Assembly: GCF_003999195.1 (NCBI RefSeq)
Contig: NZ_RJVR01000360.1
Coordinates: forward strand, 37,550 to 101,549
Direction of reading: 5' to 3'
From: Streptomyces soli
Lineage (GTDB): Bacteria; Actinomycetota; Actinomycetes; Streptomycetales; Streptomycetaceae
DNA: 64,000 bases
In this document: positions 43,446-51,634 of the stretch, one piece after another
Layout of the letters: every line of letters begins with the position of its first letter
How positions within the stretch are numbered: position 1 is the first letter of the stretch
Notes under the pieces: model-generated
Seen by the model: only the letters and a program-made list of their open reading frames with translations
The model's database searches: none
Told to the model about the DNA's origin: nothing
Translations under genes and position numbers: made by a program

Positions 43446-44150
43446 TTACTGTTGTTTGCGCTGAGCGCTTCCGGACCAGCGGTAGCACAGCTCCGGGCGG
43501 CCAACTTGGCCGTATTGGGGGCTGCGGACCGCGCGGCCGCTGTCGACGAGGTGCTCCAGGTAGCGGCGGGCGGTGATGCGGGAGACGCCGACGGCCTGGG
43601 CGGCGGCGTTGGCGGAGATGCCTTCGCCGGTGTCGGAGGCGTCGCGCAGGGCGACGGTGATCGCCTCCAGGGTCGGCCCGCTGAGGCCCTTCGGGAGTAC
43701 CGCCTCGGGGCTGCGGAGCGCGGCGAGCGCCCGGTCGACCTCGTCCTGGCCGGAAGCCTCGCCGCCGGCCAGCTCGTTCCGGTAGCGGGCCCAGCGCTGC
43801 AACCGGTCCTGCAGGGAGGGAAAGGTGAACGGCTTCAGCAGATACTGGACGACGCCCACCGACACGGCCTGCCGTACGACCCCCAGGTCGCGGGCCGAGG
43901 TCACCGCGACGACGTCGGCCGTGTGCCCGGCCGCCCGCATCTTGCGGACGACCTGGAGGCCGTGCCCGTCGGGGAGGTTGAGGTCGAGCAGGATGAGGTC
44001 GACCGGCTCCTTCTCCAGGAAGCGCAGCGCCGCGCCGCCGGTGTGGACGACGGCGGCGACCTCGAAGCCCGGAAGACGCTCGACGTACAGACGGTGTGCG
44101 TCGGCGGCGACGGGATCGTCCTCGACGACCAGAACCCTGACGCTGCTCAT
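43446..44150 (-). CDS. CitB/DcuR-type response regulator
   Basis: 234 residues. Receiver domain with acidic pair (EDD, 10-12), phosphoacceptor Asp56 (LILLDLNLP), Thr of VTSA, and Lys of LLKPF. The output domain has HTH GISANAAAQAVGVSRITARRYLEHL (about 180-205). The ATG at 44150 overlaps the kinase stop codon (ATGA). With its kinase and the divergent symporter it forms a dicarboxylate-sensing circuit. Confidence 0.93.
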   Translation of the reverse strand: MSSVRVLVVEDDPVAADAHRLYVERLPGFEVAAVVHTGGAALRFLEKEPVDLILLDLNLPDGHGLQVVRKMRAAGHTADVVAVTSARDLGVVRQAVSVGVVQYLLKPFTFPSLQDRLQRWARYRNELAGGEASGQDEVDRALAALRSPEAVLPKGLSGPTLEAITVALRDASDTGEGISANAAAQAVGVSRITARRYLEHLVDSGRAVRSPQYGQVGRPELCYRWSGSAQRKQQ

Positions 44151-45790
44151 GCGCGTACCTCCAGATGCAAAGGCAACCGTACGGTGAACTCCGCGCCCCC
44201 CGCCGCCGCCCGGTCCAGCCCGACCGTGCCGCCGGCCCGGCGCGCGGCCTGCTCGACGAGGGCGAGGCCGAGCCCGTGGCCCTCGCTCTTCGTGGTCCAG
44301 CCGCGCCGGAAGACCTCGCGGATCGTCGCCGGGTCGACGCCGTGCCCCGAGTCGGCGACCCGCAGCAGCAGTTCGCCGCCGTCGACGCGGGCGGTGACCT
44401 CGATGCGCGGCCGGGTGCCGTTGCCGGCGGAGCCGTCGATGGCGGCGTCGATGGCGTTGTCGATGAGGTTGCCCAGCACCGTGACCAGGTCCCGGGCGGC
44501 GAGTTCGGCCGGCAGTACGCCGTCGTCGATCGAGCTGTCCTCGGTGACCGTCAGCTCGACGCCCCGCTCGCTGGCCTCCGCCGCCTTGCCCAGCAGCAGC
44601 GCGGCGAGCACCGGTTCGCCGACGGCCGCGACGACCTGGTCGGTGAGGGCCTGGGCCAGCTCCAGTTCGGCGGTGGCGAAGTCGACGGCCTCGCCCGCGC
44701 GGCCCAGTTCGATGAGCGAGACGACGGTGTGCAGTCGGTTGGACGCCTCGTGCGCCTGCGAGCGCAGCGCCTCCGCGAAGCCGCGTACGGAGTCCAGTTC
44801 CCCGGTCAGCGCCTGCAGATCCGTGTGGTCGCGCAGGGTCACCACGGTCCCGCGCCGCTCGCCGCCCCGCACCGGCGAGGTGTTGACCACCACGACCCGC
44901 TCCGCCGTCAGATGCACCTCGTCCACGCGCGGCTCGGCAGCCAGCATGGCCCCGGTCAGCGACGCGGGCAGTCCGAGCTGGTCCATGTACCGGCCGACGA
45001 CGTCCTCGGGCAGGCCCAGCAGCTCCCGGGCGGCGTCGTTGCACAGCGCGACCCTGCGGTCGGCGTCCAGCAGCACCAGGCCCTCGCGGACCGCGTGCAG
45101 GGTCGCCTGGTGGTAGTCGTACATCTGGCTCAGCTCGGTCGCGGCCATGCCGTGCGTGTGGCGCCGCAGCCGCCGGTTGGCGACGTACGTGCCCAGGCCG
45201 CCGACCGCCAGCGCGGCGAGCGCGACGCCGACCAGCGCGGTGAGCTGGCCGCGTACCTGGTGGCTGATCGTGTCGACCGTTATCCCGACGCTGACCAGCG
45301 CCGTGATCTTTCCGCCGTCCTTCACCGGGGTCACGACACGCACGGACGGACCGAGGGTGCCGGTGTACGTCTCCGTGAAGGTCTCGCCGCGCTGCGCCTG
45401 GCCGATGTGGCCGAGGAAGTGCTTGCCGATCAGCGACTCGTCCGGGTGGGTCCAGCGGATGCCCTGCGGATTCATGATCGTGACAAACGCCACACCGGTG
45501 TCCTTGCGGACCTTCTCGGCGTACGGCTGCAGGGCCGCGCTGGGGTTGGCGGAGCGCGCCGCCCGCACCACGGCGGGTGAGTCGGCGACCGCCACGGCAG
45601 CCGCCACGACCTGGTCGCGGGCGGCGTCCTCGGCCCGGCTGTGGGCGTTGACATACGCGAGCACCGCGCACCCGGCGACCACGGCGGCCACGATCACGAC
45701 CTGCATCGCGAAGAGCTGCCCGGCCAGGCTGCGCGGGCGTGACGGGGTACGGCGGGAGAACGGCACGCGCGGCATTCCACCAGTGTGCAT
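44147..45790 (-). CDS. CitA/DcuS-type sensor histidine kinase
   Basis: 547 residues from the ATG at 45790. Two membrane segments (LFAMQVVIVAAVVAGCAVLAYV; LTALVGVALAALAVGGLGTYV) flank a periplasmic-type PDC sensor domain (about 60-185). A PAS domain follows (LLDADRRVALCNDAARELLG), then LRSQAHEASNRLHTVVSL with the phospho-His, and the HATPase motif NLIDNAIDAA. This family senses C4-dicarboxylates or citrate. The frame is open nine codons further to 45817. Confidence 0.93.
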   Translation of the reverse strand: MHTGGMPRVPFSRRTPSRPRSLAGQLFAMQVVIVAAVVAGCAVLAYVNAHSRAEDAARDQVVAAAVAVADSPAVVRAARSANPSAALQPYAEKVRKDTGVAFVTIMNPQGIRWTHPDESLIGKHFLGHIGQAQRGETFTETYTGTLGPSVRVVTPVKDGGKITALVSVGITVDTISHQVRGQLTALVGVALAALAVGGLGTYVANRRLRRHTHGMAATELSQMYDYHQATLHAVREGLVLLDADRRVALCNDAARELLGLPEDVVGRYMDQLGLPASLTGAMLAAEPRVDEVHLTAERVVVVNTSPVRGGERRGTVVTLRDHTDLQALTGELDSVRGFAEALRSQAHEASNRLHTVVSLIELGRAGEAVDFATAELELAQALTDQVVAAVGEPVLAALLLGKAAEASERGVELTVTEDSSIDDGVLPAELAARDLVTVLGNLIDNAIDAAIDGSAGNGTRPRIEVTARVDGGELLLRVADSGHGVDPATIREVFRRGWTTKSEGHGLGLALVEQAARRAGGTVGLDRAAAGGAEFTVRLPLHLEVRA

Positions 45791-45819
45791 GCCCTGGCGC
45801 GAACTCAATGTACGCAAAC

Positions 45820-45833
45820 GTGACCTGGGTCAC
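45820..45833. promoter_or_regulatory. Crp-like site in the divergent kinase/symporter promoter region
   Basis: GTGACCTGGGTCAC is palindromic and fits the GTG-N6-GNCAC form reported for Streptomyces Crp. It lies 30 nt from the kinase start and 72 nt from the symporter start, so it could control both. Binding is unproven. Confidence 0.5.
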
Positions 45834-45904
45834 GGAGGGCGCGCATAGTCACCGGGATGTGTCCACCAGAAGGCGTTGGGATGACGCCGGGACAGAAGGA
45901 GACA

Positions 45905-47263
45905 ATGGTGTCAGCCGTCGAGGACCGGGGCCGTCGCAGAGACCGCACCCACTACCTGTACATCGCCGTGATCGTGGCCGTGGTCGCCGGCATCGTTCTC
46001 GGCCTCGCCGCACCCGGTGTGGCCAAGGAACTCAAGCCGCTCGGCACCGGCTTCGTGTCACTGATCAAGATGATGATCTCGCCGATCATCTTCTGCACGA
46101 TCGTGCTCGGCGTCGGTTCGATCCGCAGCGCGGCGAAGGTCGGCAAGCTCGGTGGCCTCGCGCTCGGCTACTTCCTCGTGATGTCCTTCGTCGCGCTCGG
46201 CATCGGCCTGGTCGTCGGCAACATCCTGCACCCCGGTTCCGGCCTCCACCTGGACGCCGCCGCGAAGGCCGTCGGCCACACCCAGGCGGCGACCATCACC
46301 GAGGGCCCGGTCGACTTCGTGCTCGGTATCATCCCGACCACCCTCGTGTCGGCCTTCACCGAGGGTCAGGTGCTGCAGACGCTGCTCGTCGCGCTGCTCG
46401 TCGGCTTCGCCCTGCAGGCGCTCGGCACGGCCGGTGAGCCCGTGCTGCGCGGTGTCGGTCATCTTCAGAAGCTGGTCTTCCGCATCCTGTCCATGATCAT
46501 GTGGGCCGCCCCGGTCGGCGCCTTCGGCGCGATGGCCGCCGTCGTCGGTGAGACGGGCGTCGACGCTCTCAAGGCCCTCGGCACGATCATGCTGGGCTTC
46601 TACATCACCTGCGCACTCTTCGTGGTGCTGGTGCTCGGCACGCTGCTGCGGCTGGTGGCCAAGGTCAACCTCTTCCAGCTGCTCAAGTACCTCGGTCGTG
46701 AGTTCCTGCTGATCCTGTCCACCTCGTCCTCGGACTCGGCGCTGCCGCGCCTCATCGCCAAGATGGAGCACCTCGGTGTCGGCCGCCCGGTCGTCGGCAT
46801 CACCGTGCCGACCGGCTACTCCTTCAACCTCGACGGCACCATGATCTACCTGACCATGGCCTCGCTCTTCATCGCCGACGCCATGGGTCAGCCGCTGGCC
46901 ATCGGTCAGCAGATCTCCCTGCTGCTCTTCATGATGATCGCCTCCAAGGGCGCCGCCGGCGTCTCCGGCTCCGGTGTCGCCGTCCTCGCGAGCGGTCTCC
47001 AGTCGCACCGCCCCGCCCTCGTCGACGGTGTCGGCTTCATCATCGGCATCGACCGCTTCATGAGTGAGGCCCGGGCCCTCACCAACTTCGCCGGGAACGC
47101 GGTGGCCACGGTGCTCATCGGTACATGGACCGGCGAGTTCGACCGCGACCGGGCCCAGCGGGTCTTCGCGGGCGAGCTGCCCTTCGACGAGACCACCCTC
47201 GTCGATGCCGCCACCGCCCCGGCCGAGCCCGCGGCGCCGCCGAAGGAGCCCGTCCCGGCCTGA
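45905..47263 (+). CDS. dctA: Cation:dicarboxylate symporter (DctA-type)
   Basis: 452 residues, eight transmembrane helices with two hairpin loops. Signature motifs: STSSSDSALPRLIAKM (hairpin 1, Ser-rich), GYSFNLDGTMIYLTMASLFIA (NMDGT-like), ASKGAAGVSGSGVAVLA (hairpin 2), and IDRFMSEARALTNFAGNAVATVLIG. Takes up succinate, malate and fumarate with Na+ or H+. The ATG at 45905 has AGAAGGAG upstream. Divergent from its likely regulator. Confidence 0.93.
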   Translation: MVSAVEDRGRRRDRTHYLYIAVIVAVVAGIVLGLAAPGVAKELKPLGTGFVSLIKMMISPIIFCTIVLGVGSIRSAAKVGKLGGLALGYFLVMSFVALGIGLVVGNILHPGSGLHLDAAAKAVGHTQAATITEGPVDFVLGIIPTTLVSAFTEGQVLQTLLVALLVGFALQALGTAGEPVLRGVGHLQKLVFRILSMIMWAAPVGAFGAMAAVVGETGVDALKALGTIMLGFYITCALFVVLVLGTLLRLVAKVNLFQLLKYLGREFLLILSTSSSDSALPRLIAKMEHLGVGRPVVGITVPTGYSFNLDGTMIYLTMASLFIADAMGQPLAIGQQISLLLFMMIASKGAAGVSGSGVAVLASGLQSHRPALVDGVGFIIGIDRFMSEARALTNFAGNAVATVLIGTWTGEFDRDRAQRVFAGELPFDETTLVDAATAPAEPAAPPKEPVPA

Positions 47264-47277
47264 CGACCCCGCCAGCC

Positions 47278-47378
47278 GCCGGGTCGCGGGCAGCGCGCGG
47301 CGGGGGGACAGCCCCTCGCGGTAGCGGTCCCCCCTCCGCTCACCGCGAACGGGCCCCCGCCGCCCCCCGCGACCCGGC
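47278..47378. repeat. Imperfect inverted repeat after dctA
   Basis: GCCGGGTCGCGGG (47278-47290) pairs with CCCGCGACCCGGC (47366-47378), with further partly paired G/C runs inside. It may serve as the dctA terminator. The truncated phosphoesterase gene begins 28 nt beyond it, so it may also mark a rearrangement point. Confidence 0.55.
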
Positions 47379-47406
47379 ACCGTACCTCGCATGCCGCCTT
47401 ACGTAG

Positions 47407-47727
47407 TTGGCCGGCGTCGATCCCTCCGTCGAGACCGTGGTCTGCGGCCACACGCACATGTCGTACGCCCGCCTCGCCCACGGCCGCCTGATCGTCAACC
47501 CCGGCAGCGTCGGCATGCCGTACGGCCGCAGGGGCGCCCACTGGGCGCTGCTCGGCGGCGGCGGTGCCCAACTGAGGCGTACGGCCTACGACTACGACGC
47601 GGCGGCGGCCCGTATCGCCGCCGAGTCCGGCTTCCCGGAGGCCGCCGCCTGGGCGGAGGAGTACGTACGCCGCGCCTACCCCGCCGAAGAGGTCATCGAG
47701 GCCTGGAGCCCTCGGACTTGGGACTGA
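47407..47727 (+). pseudogene. C-terminal fragment of a YfcE/calcineurin-like phosphoesterase
   Basis: About 106 codons: VETVVCGHTHMSYARLAHGRLIVNPGSVGMPYG contains the GHTH and NPGSVG metal motifs of the family's second half. The N-terminal DxH and GNHD motifs are absent and similarity starts immediately at 47407; intact members are about 240 residues. Its last 35 nt overlap the methyltransferase gene on the opposite strand. Confidence 0.78.
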
Positions 47728-48367
47728 GGCTGAGGCCGAGACGCCGGACCCGGAGCGTGTTGTCCACGCGTGTGGCGGGCAGCCCGTCGGGGCCGGTCTG
47801 GACGCGCTCGTGTTCGCCGCTGACCTGGACCTCCCACTCCCCGGGCGGCAGGCCGAGGGCGCCGAGGAGCTCCTCCGGGGTGGGGAAGTGCACGTCGGGG
47901 TGATGGGAGTGGTCCCCGGAAGGCTGCTCTGCGTGTCCGACGATCAGCAACACCCCGCCCGGGGCGACGGCCCCGGCCGCGGTGCGCAGGACTTCGTCCC
48001 TGGGCATGCCGGGGGAGTGCAGGAAGTGCGCCGAGACAAGGTCGAAGGCGCCGGTGGGGAAGGATTCGGTCAGGTCGTGCTGCTGCCAGTCGATCCGGTC
48101 GGCGACCCCGGCCGCCGCCGCGTGCCCGGCCGCACGGTCCAGGGCGATCCCGGAGATGTCGGTGGCGGTGACGCGCCAGCCCCGCCGGGCGAGCCAGATC
48201 GCGTCGCCTCCCTCACCGGACCCCAGGTCCAGGGCCGTACCCGGCGCCAGGTCGCTGACCTCGCGTACCAGGGCCGCGTTGGGGTCCCCGCTCCAGATCC
48301 GCTCGCTCTGCGCGTAGCGGGCGTCCCAGTACGCCTCGCCCGGGGTACCGCTCGTGTCGTCGGTCAT
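47693..48367 (-). CDS. Class I SAM-dependent methyltransferase
   Basis: 224 residues. SAM-binding motif I LDLGSGEGGDAIWLARRG (about 45-62), acidic loop VTATDISGIALDRA, motif near FDLVSAHFLHSPGMP. The substrate is not deducible; the N-terminal WDARYAQSERIWSGDPNAAL is typical of TehB/ubiE-like actinobacterial enzymes. The ATG at 48367 has AGGAGG 10 nt upstream; an ATG at 48397 is in frame without a site. A 23-bp palindrome lies about 70 nt upstream. Confidence 0.9.
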   Translation of the reverse strand: MTDDTSGTPGEAYWDARYAQSERIWSGDPNAALVREVSDLAPGTALDLGSGEGGDAIWLARRGWRVTATDISGIALDRAAGHAAAAGVADRIDWQQHDLTESFPTGAFDLVSAHFLHSPGMPRDEVLRTAAGAVAPGGVLLIVGHAEQPSGDHSHHPDVHFPTPEELLGALGLPPGEWEVQVSGEHERVQTGPDGLPATRVDNTLRVRRLGLSLSPKSEGSRPR

Positions 48368-48435
48368 CGGCGGCCTGCCTCCTGTTTCCCTGTTCATGCG
48401 GCCATGGTGCGCCCGCCCGCCGGAGCTTCACAAAA

Positions 48436-48458
48436 GTTCTTGCCGAGTCGGCAAGAAC
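48436..48458. promoter_or_regulatory. 23-bp perfect palindrome upstream of the methyltransferase
   Basis: Arms GTTCTTGCCGA / TCGGCAAGAAC around a single G. It sits in the 320-base divergent gap 48368-48687 between the methyltransferase and the beta-propeller gene, nearer the methyltransferase. No regulator is encoded beside it, so the binding protein is unknown. The rest of the gap shows no gene. Confidence 0.7.
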
Positions 48459-48687
48459 CTCAGTCGGCCACCGCCGGCCAGAAGCGGTCGGTCACCGTCG
48501 AGGAAGTCCGCGCCCCGCTTACGGTCCTCCACGTCATACGTTCGCCTGAACTGGTGGCCGATTCCGGGCGTTGTTCTTGGGTGGTGCTCTTACCGTCGGT
48601 AACCCTCTCGTGGCACAGTAGCCCTGCCATGAGCTTGTCTTGTCATGGCTCTTTCATGCTCAAGGGTGCGGATGAAAGGACAGTCCC

Positions 48688-49914
48688 ATGGACATACGTG
48701 GCAGAAGCGGATGCGGACGAGGTCGCCGGGCAGGATTACTGGCCACCGTGCTGGCGGCGTTGAGCCTCCTGCTGGCCGGCCTGGCCCCGGCCGCGACCGC
48801 CGACAGCGGCTCCCTGCGCGACGTCGTGCTGGTCGGCAACAGCTCCGACGGCACGGTCACCCTTCTCGACGGCCACACCTTCAAGAACCTCGGCTCGATC
48901 AACGTCATCCCCGACAAGCAGGCGCTCTTCGACAGCTGGGACATCTTCCGCAAGGCCCTCCACGACATCATCGTGAGCCAGACCCAGGGCGAGCACTACG
49001 TCGACGACGCCCATCTCTCCCCCGACGGCCGTACGGTTTATGTCTCCCGTGGCACCCTCGGCGACGCCGCCGCCTTCGACGTGGCCACCGGCAAGGAGCT
49101 CTGGCGCACCGACATCGCGGGCTCCAAGGCCGACCACGCCGCCCTCTCCCCGGACGGCACCCGCTTCATCGTCTCCGCGATCGCCTCGTCCAAGGCCCAG
49201 GCGCTCGACACCGCCACGGGCGCCGTGGTGGGCGAGTTCGCCACCGGCTCGTACCCGCACGAGAACATGTACTCCGCCGACGGCAAGCACATCTACAACA
49301 TGAGCATCGGCGTCACTTCTTTCCCCAAAGCCCTCAACTTCCTCAAGGGCACCAAGGCTGTCACTGTCGTCGATGCCGCCACCCTGAAGGTCGTCAAGAC
49401 CTACACCTTCGACTACGGCGTCCGCCCGGCCGTCATCACCCCGGACGAGACGACCATGTACGCCCAGCTCTCCTATCTCAACGGCTTCGTCGAGTACGAC
49501 CTCGCAACCGGCAAGATCGCCAAAACCGTTCAGATGCCCTTCAGCGACAAGGCCGCCGCCCTCAGCCCCGACGACTATCCGCAGAACTCGGCGCACCACG
49601 GCATGGCCTTCAACGGTGCCAAGACCAAGCTCTGCGACGTCGGCACCATCGACGACTACACCGCCGTCATCTCCCGTCCCGCGCTGACCACCGACGGCTT
49701 CGTCAACTACCCGACCGACGCCCTGCCCTACTGGGCCACCACCTCGGCCGACGGCAACTACTGCCTCGTGACCCTCAGCAACCTCGACCAGGTCTCCGTG
49801 GTCGACTACCGCACCGCCAAGGAGGTCGCCCGCGTGGACGTCGGCGACTTCCCGCAGCGCGAACGCCTCGGCAAGGTCGACGAGTCCGCACTGGGCGGGC
49901 TTACGGCGCCGTAG
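48688..49914 (+). CDS. Secreted YncE-like beta-propeller protein
   Basis: 408 residues. Signal peptide: Arg-rich start (RGRSGCGRGRR), hydrophobic core (AGLLATVLAALSLLLAGLAPAATA), cleavage near residue 38. The mature part has repeated blade motifs (LSPDGRTVYVSRG, LSPDGTRFIVSA, DTATGAVVGEFATG, ATLKVVKTYTFDYGVRPAVITPD, DYRTAKEVARVDVGDFPQ) of a YVTN/YncE propeller of about seven blades. Function unknown, probably extracellular binding. The ATG at 48688 follows a GAAAGGA site. Confidence 0.88.
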   Translation: MDIRGRSGCGRGRRAGLLATVLAALSLLLAGLAPAATADSGSLRDVVLVGNSSDGTVTLLDGHTFKNLGSINVIPDKQALFDSWDIFRKALHDIIVSQTQGEHYVDDAHLSPDGRTVYVSRGTLGDAAAFDVATGKELWRTDIAGSKADHAALSPDGTRFIVSAIASSKAQALDTATGAVVGEFATGSYPHENMYSADGKHIYNMSIGVTSFPKALNFLKGTKAVTVVDAATLKVVKTYTFDYGVRPAVITPDETTMYAQLSYLNGFVEYDLATGKIAKTVQMPFSDKAAALSPDDYPQNSAHHGMAFNGAKTKLCDVGTIDDYTAVISRPALTTDGFVNYPTDALPYWATTSADGNYCLVTLSNLDQVSVVDYRTAKEVARVDVGDFPQRERLGKVDESALGGLTAP

Positions 49915-49919
49915 CGCCT

Positions 49920-49957
49920 GAGGGTGCGCGGGATTCGGTCCCGCGCACCCTCTTTTC
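49920..49957 (+). terminator. Strong intrinsic terminator after the beta-propeller gene
   Basis: GAGGGTGCGCGGGA pairs perfectly with its complement at 49939-49952 around a TTCGG loop, followed by TTTTC. It starts 5 nt after the stop codon and is the most canonical terminator in the window. Confidence 0.93.
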
Positions 49958-49963
49958 TCGACA

Positions 49964-50000
49964 GATAGTCTGCGCAGAGATAGTCTGTGCATAGTCTATC
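49964..50000 (+). promoter_or_regulatory. Triple ATAGTCT repeat before the SRPBCC-MarR pair
   Basis: ATAGTCT occurs at 49965, 49980 and 49991; the first two are within a 13-14-bp direct repeat (GATAGTCTGYGCA), and the last part is an imperfect palindrome GATAG...CTATC. It ends 18 nt before the SRPBCC start. The likely binder is the MarR protein encoded second in this operon. Confidence 0.65.
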
Positions 50001-50018
50001 AGCCATGAGGAGGCTGCC

Positions 50019-50426
50019 ATGTGGGTGTACGAGCACAGCATCGAGACCAGCGCCGCGCCCGAGGCGATCTGGCGGCTCTGGGCCGACGTTGAGAACTGGG
50101 GCGACTGGAACGCCGACATCGAGAAGATCGAGATCAGCGGACCCTTCGCAGCGGGCGCCCGGATCACGATGACGCCCGCCGGCCAGGACCCGGTGGAGCT
50201 GAGCGTCGCCGAACTGACCGAGGGCGAGGCCTTCGTGGACGAGGCCCGCTTCGGTGAACTCGTGCTCCGGACGACGCACCGGCTGGACGGCACCCTGGTC
50301 ACGTACCGGATGGAGATCACCGGCCCGGGCGCGGACGACATCGGCCCGCAGATCGGCCCCGGCATCACCGCGGACTGGCCGGAGACGATGGCGGCGCTGT
50401 CCCGCCTGGCCGAGACCCGGGGCTGA
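50019..50426 (+). CDS. SRPBCC family (START-like) protein
   Basis: 135 residues. Starts MWVYEHSIETSAAPEAIWRLWADVENWGDWN, the typical polyketide cyclase/SRPBCC first strand and helices; ends with a long C-terminal helix (WPETMAALSRLAET). These proteins bind hydrophobic ligands. The stop codon TGA shares bases with the MarR start (TGATG), so they are coupled, suggesting a ligand-regulator pair. Confidence 0.88.
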   Translation: MWVYEHSIETSAAPEAIWRLWADVENWGDWNADIEKIEISGPFAAGARITMTPAGQDPVELSVAELTEGEAFVDEARFGELVLRTTHRLDGTLVTYRMEITGPGADDIGPQIGPGITADWPETMAALSRLAETRG

Positions 50427-50854
50427 TGTCCCTCAGCCCCGGGGAGAGCCCCGGATTCCTGCTGTGGCACGCCACGTTGCGCTGGCAGCGCGGCATTGCC
50501 GCCGCGCTTGGCCCACTGGGCCTCACCCATGTGCAGTTCGTGCTCCTGGCCTGCACCTGGTGGCTCAACGAGCAGGGCGAGCACCCCAACCAGCTGACCG
50601 TGGCCCGGCAGGCGGGCACCGACGTGAAGATGACCTCGCAGGTCCTGCGCACCCTGGAGGACAAGGGACTGCTCGCCCGCGAGACGGACCCGGCCGACAC
50701 GCGCGCCAAGCGGCTACGGGTCACCGCGGCCGGCGCCGAGCTCGCGCCGCGGGCGATCGAGGCGGTGGAGGGCGTCGACGCGGAGTTCTTCGGACCGGTG
50801 GCCGTCGACGACGCGGTAGGACTGCTGCGGCGACTGGCCCAGCCGGAGGTCTGA
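50426..50854 (+). CDS. MarR family transcriptional regulator
   Basis: 142 residues. Winged helix: QLTVARQAGTDVKMTSQVLRTLEDKGLLARETDPADTRAKRLRVT (about 60-105). The N-terminal GFLLWHATLRWQRGIAAAL matches a Streptomyces MarR subfamily. The start overlaps the SRPBCC stop codon. Probably autoregulates through the repeat at 49964-50000. Confidence 0.9.
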   Translation: MSLSPGESPGFLLWHATLRWQRGIAAALGPLGLTHVQFVLLACTWWLNEQGEHPNQLTVARQAGTDVKMTSQVLRTLEDKGLLARETDPADTRAKRLRVTAAGAELAPRAIEAVEGVDAEFFGPVAVDDAVGLLRRLAQPEV

Positions 50855-51000
50855 CCGGCCCGGCCAAGAGGTTCGCCGAGGGAACGCCTTTCGAAGCCGT
50901 AACGGTCGACAGCACAGGGCTGGGCGTTCGTTGGGCCGTGTCGTAGCCTGGCGCCGGATTTCCCGGCTCGGGGCCCATCAGGTTAAGCGGGGGCACGCTG

Positions 51001-51267
51001 TTGATCCTTCTGCCATACAGCTATGACGCCTTTCTTCTGGCGTGGACGTGCGTGCCCTTCGGGCTCATGGCCGCAAGGCGCCGAGGAACCTGGCTCACCA
51101 GCGCGTACCTGGTGGTGTCCCTCGGCGCGATGCTGGGCTACTGGATTCGCAATCCCGCGCCGGTGGTTCTTGGCCTGTTCCTGATGGGCCCGGGGGCCGC
51201 CATCGCGGCCTTGAGGCTGATGGCGCAGTGGGCTTTGGCCTCCATCCCCCGACCTCGCCCCCGCTAG
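51001..51267 (+). CDS. Small hypothetical membrane protein
   Basis: 88 residues from a TTG preceded by GCGGGGGC. Two hydrophobic segments (YDAFLLAWTCVPFGLMAA; TSAYLVVSLGAMLGYWI and VVLGLFLMGPGAAIAAL) and a basic tail. No family recognised. Codon use is acceptable but the gene is short and its end abuts a mobile repeat, so it might be vestigial. Confidence 0.5.
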   Translation: MILLPYSYDAFLLAWTCVPFGLMAARRRGTWLTSAYLVVSLGAMLGYWIRNPAPVVLGLFLMGPGAAIAALRLMAQWALASIPRPRPR

Positions 51268-51413
51268 GCCCTGTCCGACAAATAGCGCCGGCCGCCCCGG
51301 AGGGCGGGCCGCGCGGCGTCTGGTGCGTGTGATCGCAAGGCGGTGGGGTCCTCCCCGAGCCGCCAGGTGGGGGAGCGTCGCGGGGCAGGCGGGATGTGAC
51401 AGACAGCGCCTAG
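51266..51413. repeat. Degenerate MITE-like element 1
   Basis: The left end AGGCCCTGTCCGACA and the right end, read as complement AGGCGCTGTCTGTCA, match at about 17 of 24 positions. The interior shares TGTGATCGCAAGGCG with element 2. It is more decayed than element 2, and directly adjoins it. Confidence 0.6.
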
Positions 51414-51634
51414 GGCCTGTCCTGCCGATCTCCGTGGGAGAAGGAGCGGGGTCTGGCGCCTGTGATCGCAAGGCGCCGGACTGCCCTCGTAGCGGAGCTA
51501 CGAGGGCAGTCCGGCAACGCCGCGAGCGCTGGTGCCTGGGGGCACTCCCCCAGCCTTCGGCCGGGGGGACCCCCACCCAGCCGCCAGGCTGGGGGAGGCA
51601 CGCGACGCCACGGAGATCGGCCGGACAGGCCCTA
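51411..51634. mobile_element. 224-bp MITE-like element with 27-bp terminal inverted repeats
   Basis: The terminal repeat at 51411-51437 (TAGGGCCTGTCCTGCCGATC onward) matches the complement of 51608-51634 at 26 of 27 positions. CTAG is present at both ends (51410-51413, 51632-51635), consistent with a CTAG target. Inside is an 18-bp perfect hairpin (51476-51493 / 51497-51514) and a GGGGGGACCCCCACCCAG block also seen at 6.46 kb. It encodes nothing. The right end supplies the glgB stop codon. Together with element 1 it fills the gap between the small membrane gene and glgB. Confidence 0.82.

Noticed and set aside
50019..50426. Possible toxin-antitoxin pair with the MarR gene
   Set aside because: The first product has a clear SRPBCC start-like pattern and the second a typical MarR fold; nothing suggests toxicity.
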